A stretch of 24,974 bases of DNA from Welwitschia mirabilis (Eukaryota > Gnetophyta > Gnetopsida > Welwitschiales), in assembly GCA_051453625.1 (NCBI GenBank), contig JBOZIK010000001.1:31963364-31988337 (forward strand), written 5' to 3'. Each line of letters begins with the position of its first letter. The stretch's first letter is position 1. This document shows positions 9,940-18,829 of this stretch, piece by piece. The translations under genes were made by a program, and so were the position numbers. The notes below the pieces were generated by a model. That model searched no databases, was not told where the DNA came from, and worked only from the letters and a program-made list of their open reading frames with translations.

Positions 9940-11230
9940 CACTTGAAGAGAGATGATTAGTGTTTCATGAACCTATCTTATATGTTGATCCACTTGAAGC
10001 AAAAACTTGAAAGCTTTCAATGATGATGAATTCAACTATGAGCATTTAGGAACTGACTGTTTTAATTAGGAGAGTGAAAAAATTGAAATTATAATCCATG
10101 CAAAAGTTAAACATCTAAAAAAAACTAAGATTTCATATTTTAAGAAAGGTCATCCCTGCATATCATCTGGACAATGCCTAAGATGATAATAAATTTTAAT
10201 AAAAAATTAATAGAAACTGGAAATTTGAATTTAAATCTAAAATATTTACCTAGTGGACTAAAATATATCTTTTTATGTAATGATTTAAATAAACCTTTGA
10301 TAATAAATAGAAATATTTCCCCTCAAAAGAATCAATTTTAATCTTACTTTTGAATTCTAAGATTAATGTATTTACTTGGAATCATAAAGATTTAACGACC
10401 ATTTCTACTTCCATTATTTAACATAAAATTAACCTTGAGCATAATGCAAAACCTGTTAGGTAATTCCAACATAAACTTAATCTAACCCTTAAACAAGCCA
10501 TAAAAAATAAAATCATTAAATTAATGGATGCTAATTTATCTATTCCATATCTAATAGTAAGTGGACTAGTCCTTTGGTGGTAGTGCCTAAAAAAGGAGGG
10601 AAGTGGAGGATGTGTATTAATTTTAAAAAGCTAAATGAAGTAATAAAGAAAGATCATTGCCCTTTATCTTTTCTTAATCAAATTCTTGATAACATCCAAG
10701 GACATACCTTTAATTACTTTCTTGATGGGTATAGTGGTTATAATTAGGTTTGTATAGATAGTGAGGATCAAGTAGAAACAAATTTCACTTTATCTTTTAA
10801 AACATTTTCCTTTAGATGCATGCCTTTTGGACTTTGCAATGCTCCTAGTATTTTTCAATGTGCACTGATGGGTATCTTTTTAATTGAAATTTTTATGAAT
10901 GATTTCTTAATCTATGGTGAAAACTTTAAAAAAAATCTTAGAAATGTTAGAGAAAGTCCTTGATAAATGCATTAAGACTAACCTACATTTGACTTGGAAG
11001 AAGAGTTTCTTTCTAGTTGATAATAAAATTGTCTTAGGTTACTACATTTCTAGCAGAGGAATTAGGATGAACCCTAAAAAAGTAAGTGTCATTAAAAACC
11101 TAACTCCTCCAACAAATGTAAAACAAGTTCAATCTTTTCCTAGGCATTATGATTTTATAGTTATTTTATTTAGTATTATGCTAAAATTTGTAAACCACTT
11201 TACTCATTACTTGAAAAAAAAAAGCTAAAT
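9940..11230 (+). pseudogene. pol: Reverse transcriptase region relic of element A
   Basis: RT would copy the element RNA into DNA. The spacer between protease and RT resumes at about 9945, and LPSGLKYIFL-like residues appear near 10245. RT reads WTSPLVVVPKKGGKWRMCINF from 10562, then HCPLSFLNQILDNIQGH, FLDGYSGYN, a stop, and MPFGLCNAPSIFQ near 10817. The catalytic box reads FMNDF at 10892-10906, where FMDDF is expected, so the first active-site Asp is Asn (codon AAT at 10898). A segment open from 10914 carries the thumb: LEKVLDKCIKTNLHLTWKKS and IVLGYYISSRGI. The frame slips near 11150 (after QSFPRHYDF) and continues as YAKICKPLYSLL in the next frame. Confidence 0.85.
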
Positions 11231-11652
11231 TTAAATGGAATGAATCTTGTAAGCTTACTTTTAGAACAATTAAAGATAAAATTACTTTTACACCTATTGT
11301 AATAGGATCCAATTAGAATAAAGATTTTAAACTAATATGTGATGCTAGTAATATTGTTGTGGATGGTGTTTTTGGATAAAAGTATGAAAATGATTTCAAA
11401 GTTATATCTTATCATAACAAAATGTTGTCTAAATCTTAATCAAATTACACTACTACTGAGAAAGAAATGTTATTTATAATATTTTTCCTTAATGCTCTTA
11501 AACACTATTTTTTAGTCTTTTATACAAATGTTTATACCAACCATGTAGCTATTAGATACCTCATAATCAAGAAAGATTCTAGTGCTAGATTCATTAGATG
11601 GATCCTCCTCATGTAAGAATTTAATTTGACCATCTATTCATAAAGAAAGGAA
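11231..11652 (+). pseudogene. pol: RNase H relic of element A, cut by a gap
   Basis: RNase H would remove the RNA strand during reverse transcription. Visible pieces in order: AKFKWNESCKLTF near 11226, DFKLICDAS near 11325 (first catalytic Asp kept), TTTEKEML near 11450 (Glu kept), VYTNHVAIRYL at 11530-11562 (Asp of YTDH now Asn, codon AAC at 11539), and RFIRWILLM near 11588 followed by a stop. Several stops (G*KYEND, LSKS*SN) break the frame. The sequence runs into the 532-N gap shortly before the RNase H/integrase junction. Confidence 0.8.
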
Positions 11653-12184
11653 NNNNNNNNNNNNNNNNNNNNNNNNNNNNNNNNNNNNNNNNNNNNNNNN
11701 NNNNNNNNNNNNNNNNNNNNNNNNNNNNNNNNNNNNNNNNNNNNNNNNNNNNNNNNNNNNNNNNNNNNNNNNNNNNNNNNNNNNNNNNNNNNNNNNNNNN
11801 NNNNNNNNNNNNNNNNNNNNNNNNNNNNNNNNNNNNNNNNNNNNNNNNNNNNNNNNNNNNNNNNNNNNNNNNNNNNNNNNNNNNNNNNNNNNNNNNNNNN
11901 NNNNNNNNNNNNNNNNNNNNNNNNNNNNNNNNNNNNNNNNNNNNNNNNNNNNNNNNNNNNNNNNNNNNNNNNNNNNNNNNNNNNNNNNNNNNNNNNNNNN
12001 NNNNNNNNNNNNNNNNNNNNNNNNNNNNNNNNNNNNNNNNNNNNNNNNNNNNNNNNNNNNNNNNNNNNNNNNNNNNNNNNNNNNNNNNNNNNNNNNNNNN
12101 NNNNNNNNNNNNNNNNNNNNNNNNNNNNNNNNNNNNNNNNNNNNNNNNNNNNNNNNNNNNNNNNNNNNNNNNNNNNNNNNNNNN
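11653..12184. other. 532-N gap hiding the left edge of the minus-strand LTR
   Basis: The flanks are unrelated to each other, unlike most other gaps in the window. By comparison with element B only about 40 bases of element A should remain on the left. The rest should be further primer-site/LTR-end units of the inserted minus-strand LTR. A target duplication matching tcttt at 15543 is predicted inside. Confidence 0.6.
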
Positions 12185-12495
12185 AATTTGTCACATCTTT
12201 TATAAAGACTAAAAAATTCTATAGTTGAAAAACACTTACTTTAACGCTCTGATACCAAATGTAAAGGTCTAAAAGTTACATCTTTAAAATCTTCAAAATT
12301 AATGCTCCGATATCAAAATGTGACACCCCAAAAATACTAATGTTGAAAACTTCAAGCTTAATCGAATACTTTGATACCCAAAATATAATAACCCAAAAGT
12401 TTTATGGTTAAAAATCCCCATAAAGTTAAAGCTATAATACCAAAATGTAATGCCCCAACATATGATAGTTGAAAAATTCAAATTCACTTAAGTAT
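12185..12495 (-). repeat. Tandem array of LTR terminus plus tRNA-iMet primer site
   Basis: About five units of 58-64 bases occur. The primer-site part reads on the plus strand gctctgatacca (12246, perfect complement of TGGTATCAGAGC), gctccgatatca (12304), ctttgataccc (12369) and gctataatacca (12431). Each is followed by an LTR-end-like tgt/aca block: tgtaaaggtc (12260), tgtgacacccca (12319), ataataaccca (12383), tgtaatgcccca (12446). A further end-like tgtcacatc occurs at 12189. Each unit also has a form of atagttgaaaaa. The array continues into the gap. Confidence 0.75.
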
Positions 12496-12616
12496 TTAAA
12501 TTATAAAACCTTTCTATATAATTAAATATAAAGATAAATACTTAATATTAATATAATAAAATTATATAAGATACAATTTAATTTATTCATTCATCAATTG
12601 GCAATAGCGACTAAAA

Positions 12617-12893
12617 ATGTGTAAAATGATAACATAGAGTGTGTTTTTGATTAGAAACACCCCATTTTTACCATAAAGGGCACGGATTAAGCTCAGATCC
12701 ATGAAAAGACATTTAGAAAGTTATGTTCAAGATTTTTTACATTTTTAAAAATATAAGAATTTAAAATAGTAAACTAAAACATTGGAAAATGATAAAATGG
12801 ACTGTGTGTTTAATTGGAAACACCTAGGTTTTACCCTAAAGGGTATGGATTAAGCTCATTATTGTAAAAATACCATTTAAAAGTTATGTTTTA
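12617..12893 (-). repeat. Imperfect 163-bp direct repeat with a conserved hairpin
   Basis: Units at 12617-12725 and 12780-12893 share aaatgat (12624, 12787), cacggattaagctca against tatggattaagctca, and aaagttatgtt. Each has a small inverted repeat GTGTTT..AAACAC (12641-12660 and 12806-12823). The stem is kept while the loop differs. It lies in the transcribed part of the minus-strand LTR. Confidence 0.65.
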
Positions 12894-13887
12894 TAGGGAG
12901 AAGAATATGTTTCTTGAGGAGAGACAATCGGCTGATGCTTAAGAGAAAGAAAAACACTGAGATGAGAAGGCATAAAATAGAGGAAGATAATGTGCAAACA
13001 ATATCACATTGTAAAAGGTAACTGCATTTGATATTTTATGGAGAAGCAACATAAGAAAAAATGCAATAAAAGAAGATGAGAGAAATATGAAGGTTAGGGA
13101 GAAATTTGATCACATGAAAAGAAGGAAAAGGACACACGCAGGCTTGCAAGAAATCAATTGTGTATTGCTGAAAATCATTATAATATGATAGTAGTTAAAT
13201 TTTAAATGAGTCGTTTCTTTTATTTAATGGGTGCCTTTTTAATGTAACAACAAAAGAACAAATGGTAAAAGGAAAGGTTACCATTACAATTCTGTGACCT
13301 CTCTTTTTCTTTTACCTTTTCTTTTATTATGAAAAATAAATATCTGAGAAAATACATTAAGAAAAAATCTGATAGATGCATGCTTAATTAATTTAAAAAT
13401 GAGCTAGTACTATTATACAAGAACTAATATTTCTTCATCAATGAAGTATCACTACTTAAGGCTTAAATACAATAATAATTTCAAATGCACGATTACAAGG
13501 AAAATAATCAATAACAATATTCTAGGAGTTACAAAAATGCTCAAGGAATTATTTTCAGAAATGAGAAAATTCCATAGTAGATACCAAGCTTAAAATCCTT
13601 CCGCCTCATTCTTGAAGCTTTTCCTACACAAAAGGCATGGTGTGAGAACCGTACCTTGACAGTTACTAGTATGGTTCATGACAAAAGGTAAGGGGGTTTT
13701 CAAGAACAAGAAAGAATCCACAAAAAATATTAGATGAACAAGACCTCAAGTCAATACAATAATCAAGCTATAATATCTAGATCTCATGAAAATGTTCAAG
13801 GAACAGTATGATCAGTATGAATGGTATGAACAATATGAATAGTATGCCCCATCAGAGTGGTGTCAATTATCCATTGTCTACTAGATC
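12894..13887 (-). other. LTR interior without recognisable signals
   Basis: This is the R/U5 side of the minus-strand LTR. It is AT-rich with A/G-rich stretches (for example around 12900-13130 on the plus strand). No reading frame, RNA gene or further repeat is seen. Confidence 0.4.
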
Positions 13888-14042
13888 ATTCCTATGGCCA
13901 ATAAGAACCCCTCAAATGGGATAACCCCCTAAAGCCACATGTATTATGCAATAGCTAGACGGATAACCACGCAAACATTGACGCCAACTCCTATGGCTAG
14001 TAGGAGTCCTTCAGGTGGCCTAGCACCTGAAGTCACATGATT
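13888..14042 (-). repeat. Imperfect 99-bp direct repeat in the minus-strand LTR
   Basis: ttcctatggccaataagaac (13889) and ctcctatggctagtaggagt (13988) begin two units that each go on to a cctNaagNcacatga-like end (near 13942 and 14040). The offset is 99 bases. The segment is richer in G and C than its surroundings. It lies about 350-500 bases downstream of the TATA box, the same relative place as the 47-bp repeat in the LTR at 779-2651. Confidence 0.6.
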
Positions 14043-14391
14043 TAGTCACAACAACAAGCTTTAAGCATCAAAGATGAATCATAGTAAGGATATGCATAAG
14101 AAAAGATTTATTTTAAACATATAAATGATACAGGAATCATTTAGCCCATATAAGAGATAAACGGAATTTCATGAATTAAAAAGAGATCAAAAACACCATA
14201 AAATTATACAAGAATGAAGATGAAAAACCATAAGATCAGATAAGAATAAATGAAAACCATAAACCATACCAATTTTTGAGAAGAATTCAAGATCTCAAGA
14301 AGGTTGCAAGGCTCTAAAGCTTTCTTAGACTCTAAGACTCAGTAGCAAGAGTTCTTCATAAATGAAAGTGAGAAAAAAGAAGGAGAAGGGT

Positions 14392-14401
14392 CTTATTTAT
14401 A
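14392..14401 (-). promoter_or_regulatory. TATA box of the minus-strand LTR
   Basis: The plus strand reads cttatttata, so the minus strand reads TATAAATAAG followed by ACCCTTCTCCTTC. It resembles the TATA region of the plus-strand LTR at 8834, so both copies support it. The N run directly upstream (minus sense) hides most of the proximal promoter. Confidence 0.55.
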
Positions 14402-14432
14402 ATCAAAGTTTAGTGGAATGTAAAGAGTTACA

Positions 14433-14915
14433 NNNNNNNNNNNNNNNNNNNNNNNNNNNNNNNNNNNNNNNNNNNNNNNNNNNNNNNNNNNNNNNNNNNN
14501 NNNNNNNNNNNNNNNNNNNNNNNNNNNNNNNNNNNNNNNNNNNNNNNNNNNNNNNNNNNNNNNNNNNNNNNNNNNNNNNNNNNNNNNNNNNNNNNNNNNN
14601 NNNNNNNNNNNNNNNNNNNNNNNNNNNNNNNNNNNNNNNNNNNNNNNNNNNNNNNNNNNNNNNNNNNNNNNNNNNNNNNNNNNNNNNNNNNNNNNNNNNN
14701 NNNNNNNNNNNNNNNNNNNNNNNNNNNNNNNNNNNNNNNNNNNNNNNNNNNNNNNNNNNNNNNNNNNNNNNNNNNNNNNNNNNNNNNNNNNNNNNNNNNN
14801 NNNNNNNNNNNNNNNNNNNNNNNNNNNNNNNNNNNNNNNNNNNNNNNNNNNNNNNNNNNNNNNNNNNNNNNNNNNNNNNNNNNNNNNNNNNNNNNNNNNN
14901 NNNNNNNNNNNNNNN
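14433..14915. other. 483-N gap in the LTR promoter region
   Basis: The flanks are not duplicates of each other. The right flank is the start of a 37-bp tandem repeat, so the gap probably hides more units of that repeat, a common cause of assembly failure. All open frames crossing it are spurious. Confidence 0.6.
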
Positions 14916-15027
14916 CGAAAGTTGGAAAAGATTCCTTGCATATGAAGACAAATAAAAGTTAGTAGATATTCCTTGCATATGAAAACAAATGAAGGTTAGC
15001 AGAGATTCCTTGCATATGAAGACAAAA
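14916..15027 (-). repeat. Three tandem copies of a 37-bp unit in U3
   Basis: The core attccttgcatatga occurs at 14931, 14968 and 15005, exactly 37 bases apart. It is followed each time by agacaaat, aaacaaat or agacaaaa and preceded by a GTTRGNAGA-like block. The array abuts the gap and lies upstream of the TATA box on the minus strand, where tandem enhancer-like repeats are common in plant LTRs. The unit contains the palindrome gcatatgc in near-perfect form (gcatatga). Confidence 0.8.
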
Positions 15028-15283
15028 TATTGTGAATGAGGGCAGTTATATGGTGGGAATTTTAGTTACCTTGCCAGGCCACTAGGAAAATAATAAATAA
15101 TAATTAAGCTTACATAATTAACATGATAGCAGTAATTAAATCATTCCATAACATGATAGTAGTTTTGATAATAATTAAAAATAATAACTCTACACATTAA
15201 GCATCTTTATTCAAAATAATTTAACATTTTTCAAAATGAGCAACTAAATGCATAAGCCAAAGCATAAAATAATATTCATGAAA

Positions 15284-15499
15284 CTATTAGAAATAAGGAA
15301 AACATTCAAGATTTTAGCATGAATTATTAGCCTTAAAATATNNNNNNNNNNNNNNNNNNNNNNNNNNNNNNNNNNNNNNNNNNNNNNNNNNNNNNNNNNN
15401 NNNNNNNNNNNNNNNNNNNNNNNNNNNNNNNNNNNNNNNNNCTATTAGAAATAAGGAAAACATTCAAGATTTTAGCATGAATTATTAGCCTTAAAATAT
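15284..15499. other. 100-N gap with identical 58 bp on both sides
   Basis: Positions 15284-15341 and 15442-15499 are identical over 58 bases and the N run is exactly 100. Merging the two ends would restore a continuous LTR start. The minus-strand LTR is therefore probably about 158 bases shorter than drawn. Confidence 0.9.
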
Positions 15500-15542
15500 T
15501 TAATCTTAAGTCTTAATTTTTTTTAAAATTTGGAACATGACA

Positions 15543-16880
15543 TCTTTCTTCTTATCTTGTTGATCTTATGATTGATGATTCTTTTCTAGATGAATAATGT
15601 TTTACAATGTCTTCTACTCATCCTCCTCCTTAGTATTCTGACATAGTTGATTATCTTGTTACCATGAAAGTACCATAATGTTAGAGTTATAATCAAAGAA
15701 AATCTTTTCTTCATAAAATAGGTAATTATGAATAGATAGAACCACATCATTATTATAGGTGTAAAGACCAAATCATGAGAAAATATATGCCTGAATGAGA
15801 AAACTTAGACATCCTTCATCTTTGTCATGGTGGTGTTTATGGAGGTTATTTTAGTGGATAGAAAATAACAGTGAGATTTTTTCACTTTGGTTTTTATTGG
15901 CCTAGTATTTTTTTTAGGACTCTTTTGATTTTGCTAGAACGTGTGATGCTTGTTAACATTATGGTGGCCTTACTCAATTTCATGTTATGATCATTAAATC
16001 TATTCTTGAATGTGAACATTTTTATTATTGGGAACTAATTTTATAGACCCTATTAAACCATCTTCTAATAATATGAACTACATTTTAGTGGCTATAGATT
16101 ATGTTATTAGATAGGTTAAAGCTATTCCTACTTTTTTGAATGATGCCTAAACTGTTTGTAATTTTATTAGAACTTATATTTTTTAACATCTTGATTTTTT
16201 AAAAATTATCATTAGTGATTAAGGAACTTATTTTACAAATCATATTTTTAGAAAAATTATTTTATCTATTAAAATTAAACATAGAGTAGCTTATGCTTAT
16301 CATTCATAGACCAATCGTAAAGCTAAAAATACAAATAGAGAAATTAAAAAAATGCTTTAAAATTTTGTCATTATTAATAAGAAATATTGGGCTTTAAAGC
16401 TTAACAATGTTATTTGGGCCTACCATATGAATTGGAATAATTATCTTAGTTTTTCACCTTATAAAATTGTGTATGGAGAAGTTTGTGTTTTACTAGTTGA
16501 TGTGTGTTATAACTCTTAGTGTTTTTTAATTAACTAAATCTTGTATAACTTCATAAAAATATTAAAAATGGATTAGCATAACTTATTTAATTAGATAAAA
16601 AATGTATATGTATTATACATTATCAACTCATTCACAAAGGCTAAGCTAATTTCAAAAATGATAAAACGTTACTTCATAAAAGTTTAAACTTGGTCAACTT
16701 ATTTTTATATAGGCATTTTTTACACAACAAGTTGACCTCTTAATGGTGGTGTCCTTATCTCACTGTAAAACTACATTCTAGGCTCTGTTGAGAGTTCTGA
16801 CTTAAACACTAAGGAAATTCAAAATTTTAATGGACAAAGGTTAAAAATATATGAAAAATATTTCAACATAACATTGAACA
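15543..16880 (+). pseudogene. pol: Integrase relic of element A
   Basis: Integrase would insert the DNA copy into the genome. The sequence resumes at 15543 with the RNase H/integrase linker. The zinc-binding domain is largely readable: CKDQIMRKYMPE, ILHLCHGG near 15810 (both His) and TCDAC near 15940 (both Cys). The core has a one-base loss near 16033, then NFIDPI with the first catalytic Asp as Asn (AAT at 16037), YILVAIDYV, and SD*GTYF with the second Asp kept. TNRKAKNTNREIKKML has the catalytic Glu as Lys (AAA at 16325). The C-terminal GPY/F-type module is recognisable as FLYRHFLHNKLTS*WWCPYL near 16700 and NGQRLKIYEKYF near 16830, out of frame with the core. Many stops are present. Confidence 0.85.
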
Positions 16881-17258
16881 TAATAGAAGCAATTGTCTTA
16901 GAGGTTTTCTTTAATGAGGAGGACTTCTTTCCTATGATTATCTAAATTTTCTCTCAGCCTCTTCCTTTGGCGAATGTTATGATGTCACTTGATCATCTTT
17001 AGCTTGACTTATGTATTTCCTTTATGAAGCTTTCATAACTAGTATTTGTACTTGGAAATTTTACAATGATAAGATTGGTTTCAACCAAGATTAAAACATT
17101 TACATGTCTATGAACTTGACTTTAAAGGAAGATGTCTTAGTTCTTATATTTTTCTTAATGTTATAAGGTCTTTAATTATTTATATGTATTATTTTCTATC
17201 TTTCATTTCTTCACCTTTGTCTTTTTGAGTATGTGATCATGTGGGAATTATTTGTGTA

Positions 17259-17308
<50 letters not shown>

Positions 17309-17432
17309 ATGGCTCTAATATATTGTATCTATACTAAAATACACAGTCACCATAATGTCCTATTATACTAAGGTAAATTTTTCCAAAAGGAATCTTTGAC
17401 AGTGTTGGTCATTATGGGAACTCCACTGGAGG
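16881..17432 (+). other. 3' non-coding region of element A, truncated
   Basis: It aligns with the beginning of the corresponding region of element B (22840-23372). Shared blocks include gataagattggNtt and catttatatgtctatgaa-like sequence (17070-17115 against 23022-23070), and ccataatgtcctattatac..aactccactggagggtta (17350-17432 against 23260-23375). The match ends at gagggtta. In B about 850 further bases and an LTR follow, but here the leader of element B begins instead. Confidence 0.7.
17253..17306 (+). repeat. Compound (TG)n(AG)n microsatellite
   Basis: A TG run with one TA interruption (17253-17275) passes directly into about 15 AG units (17276-17306). At the equivalent point element B has an A/G-rich tract (23171-23222), so the microsatellite probably grew from a purine-rich stretch already present in the element. 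Confidence 0.95.
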
Positions 17433-17504
17433 GTTAATTCTTTTTCATCTATATCAAAATCCTCGTAAAAATAAAAGTAAGTTATGTTATCTAATATACC
17501 AATC

Positions 17505-18800
17505 ATGATAGGAACTTCAAATTAAGATGCAAATGTTACACTTAAAGATTTAATTATTAATAGAAAATGTGAAATCCAAAATTCTTTTGATTTACCTACT
17601 AGTGACAACATATAATTAAGAAACTTGAGTGCATATCCAACATTTTTGAGGAAACTTAAGGAAGACCCTTTCCAACATTTAGCTGAAATTAAACAACTCA
17701 TACTTACCTCAGGAAATGAAAAGAAAAACATTAGTAATCGTGCTTACATAATTATTTTTCTAGTCACACTTAGAGGGGAGGCTAAGCTTTGGCTTAAAAC
17801 CATTTCACACAAGAGTCTTAAGTCATGGAGTCAAGTGCAAGAAGTTTTTATTAAAATTTTTTTAAGTGAAAGCATCATAAGAAAAAGAAGGAAGGAAGTT
17901 ATCAACTTTCAATAACAACCTCATGAAGATTATGTTACAACATATGAATGTTTTATTATAGCTATCCATTCCAACCCTATTGATGAATTTTGCAAAAAAG
18001 AATTAGTCAATTATTTCTATAGTGGATTAAATAGTCACATTAAACAACTTGCAGACTTTTATTGTAATGGTAATTTGATGAACTTAGGCTTAGAGGATGC
18101 ATGAAATATGTTGGAAAGTCTAGTAGAGATAATTCAAACTTGGCCAAAACCCACTAAGGAAAACTAAATAGGTTAAGTTAGAAAGGATTTAAAGGAAATA
18201 AAACATCATAAGGAAGAAGAGAGAGAGGATTCAATTAATTTAATCAAGTACTTTACTACTACTTTAGAGAAGTACACTCAATTGATAGTTGGTGCAAAGG
18301 TAGTAAAAGACGAAAACACGACTTCAACATGTGATATTTATGAAGACAACTCTCATCCAACTAAAGAATATTCCTTATTACCAACATGTAAAGAAAGGAT
18401 GTTTAAGGAAGTATATGAATTCAACCAAAGAACACCTAATTTTAAAAGCCAATCACAATTTTAACAAATATTAAGTGGACAATAATAATTAAAACCTTTT
18501 AAAAATAGACTTAGAAATTTAAAATTCCAACCAAATAACCTCAATTTCCAATTAAATCAAAATGATCCACTCAGAGATTTCATAAAAGAATTGATGAAGG
18601 TGCAAAAAAAGACTAATAGTAATATTGAAAACTTAGTAAATGTACTTTAATGAATGATGCTTGCCAATTAAAGACCACAAGGTTCTCTTACGTCGCAACC
18701 TTTACCCAATCCAAATAAATCAAGAGAGATTTGAAAGTAGTAACAAGAAGTGGGAATGATACAACACCTCCTACCAATGAGGTTTTAACTTTCAAACATA
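17505..18800 (+). pseudogene. gag: gag relic of element B
   Basis: The start ATG at 17505 is shared with element A. The frame is nearly continuous with single stops. A stop at codon 7 (SN*D) is followed by CEIQNSFDLPTSDN. The longest open part, 17625-17915, holds EDPFQHLAEIKQLILTS, TLRGEAKLWLKTIS and WSQVQEVFIKIFLSES. NYFYSGLNSHIKQLADF follows near 18010. The zinc knuckle relic TCDIYEDNSHPTKEY (18330-18375) keeps the first Cys and the His, but the second and last Cys are Tyr (G-to-A). The linker has QGSLTSQPLPNPNK near 18670 and VVTRSGND near 18738 with a one-base slip, the Athila TLRSGK block. Confidence 0.85.
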
Positions 18801-18829
18801 ATGAATAATATGATGTAGAGATTTTGGAC

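Larger units (their letters stand above)
12185..15542 (-). mobile_element. Minus-strand LTR of the same gypsy family, inserted into element A
   Basis: The 5' end is sharp: minus-strand TGTCATGTTCC starts at 15542, and element A resumes at 15543 (tctttcttcttat, matching 21508-21520 of element B). It shares with the plus-strand LTR the TGTCAT start, the TTTCCTTATT..TTTCATGA block and cctagtggcctgg. A TATA box lies at 14392-14401. The 3' end runs into an array of primer-site repeats and the gap. No coding region is visible, so it is probably a solo LTR, though an internal part could hide in the gap. Two N runs (14433-14915 and 15342-15441) lie within it. Confidence 0.65.
2963..17432 (+). mobile_element. 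Athila-like Ty3/gypsy element A, degenerate, twice interrupted, 3' truncated
   Basis: Order on the plus strand: 5' LTR, primer binding site, leader, gag, protease, RT, RNase H, integrase, partial 3' non-coding region. The Athila group is indicated by the tRNA-Asp-type primer site, by the Gag core with its YSG and GGNLMN motifs, by an IRSGN linker motif (Athila TLRSGK) between Gag and protease, and by LDGYSGYN and MPFGLCNAP in RT. Two LTR insertions of another family split it at about 8420-9933 and about 11690-15542. The 3' LTR is absent: the element breaks off near 17432 where element B begins. Stops and frameshifts occur in every domain. Confidence 0.85.

Noticed and set aside
11634-12194. 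Open frame on the minus strand across 11653-12184
   Set aside because: Almost entirely N. The few real codons are noise.
12246-12442. CRISPR-like array (regular repeats of about 60 bases)
   Set aside because: The repeats are imperfect, contain primer-site and LTR-end motifs, lie at the end of an LTR in plant DNA and have no cas genes nearby.
14362-14978. Open frames on both strands across 14433-14915
   Set aside because: Products of the N run inside the minus-strand LTR. No protein motif in the remaining residues.
15586-15771. Minus-strand 61-codon frame
   Set aside because: Antisense to the integrase linker of element A. No motif.
17522-17731. Minus-strand 69-codon frame
   Set aside because: Antisense to the gag relic of element B, where plus-strand residues align with element A.
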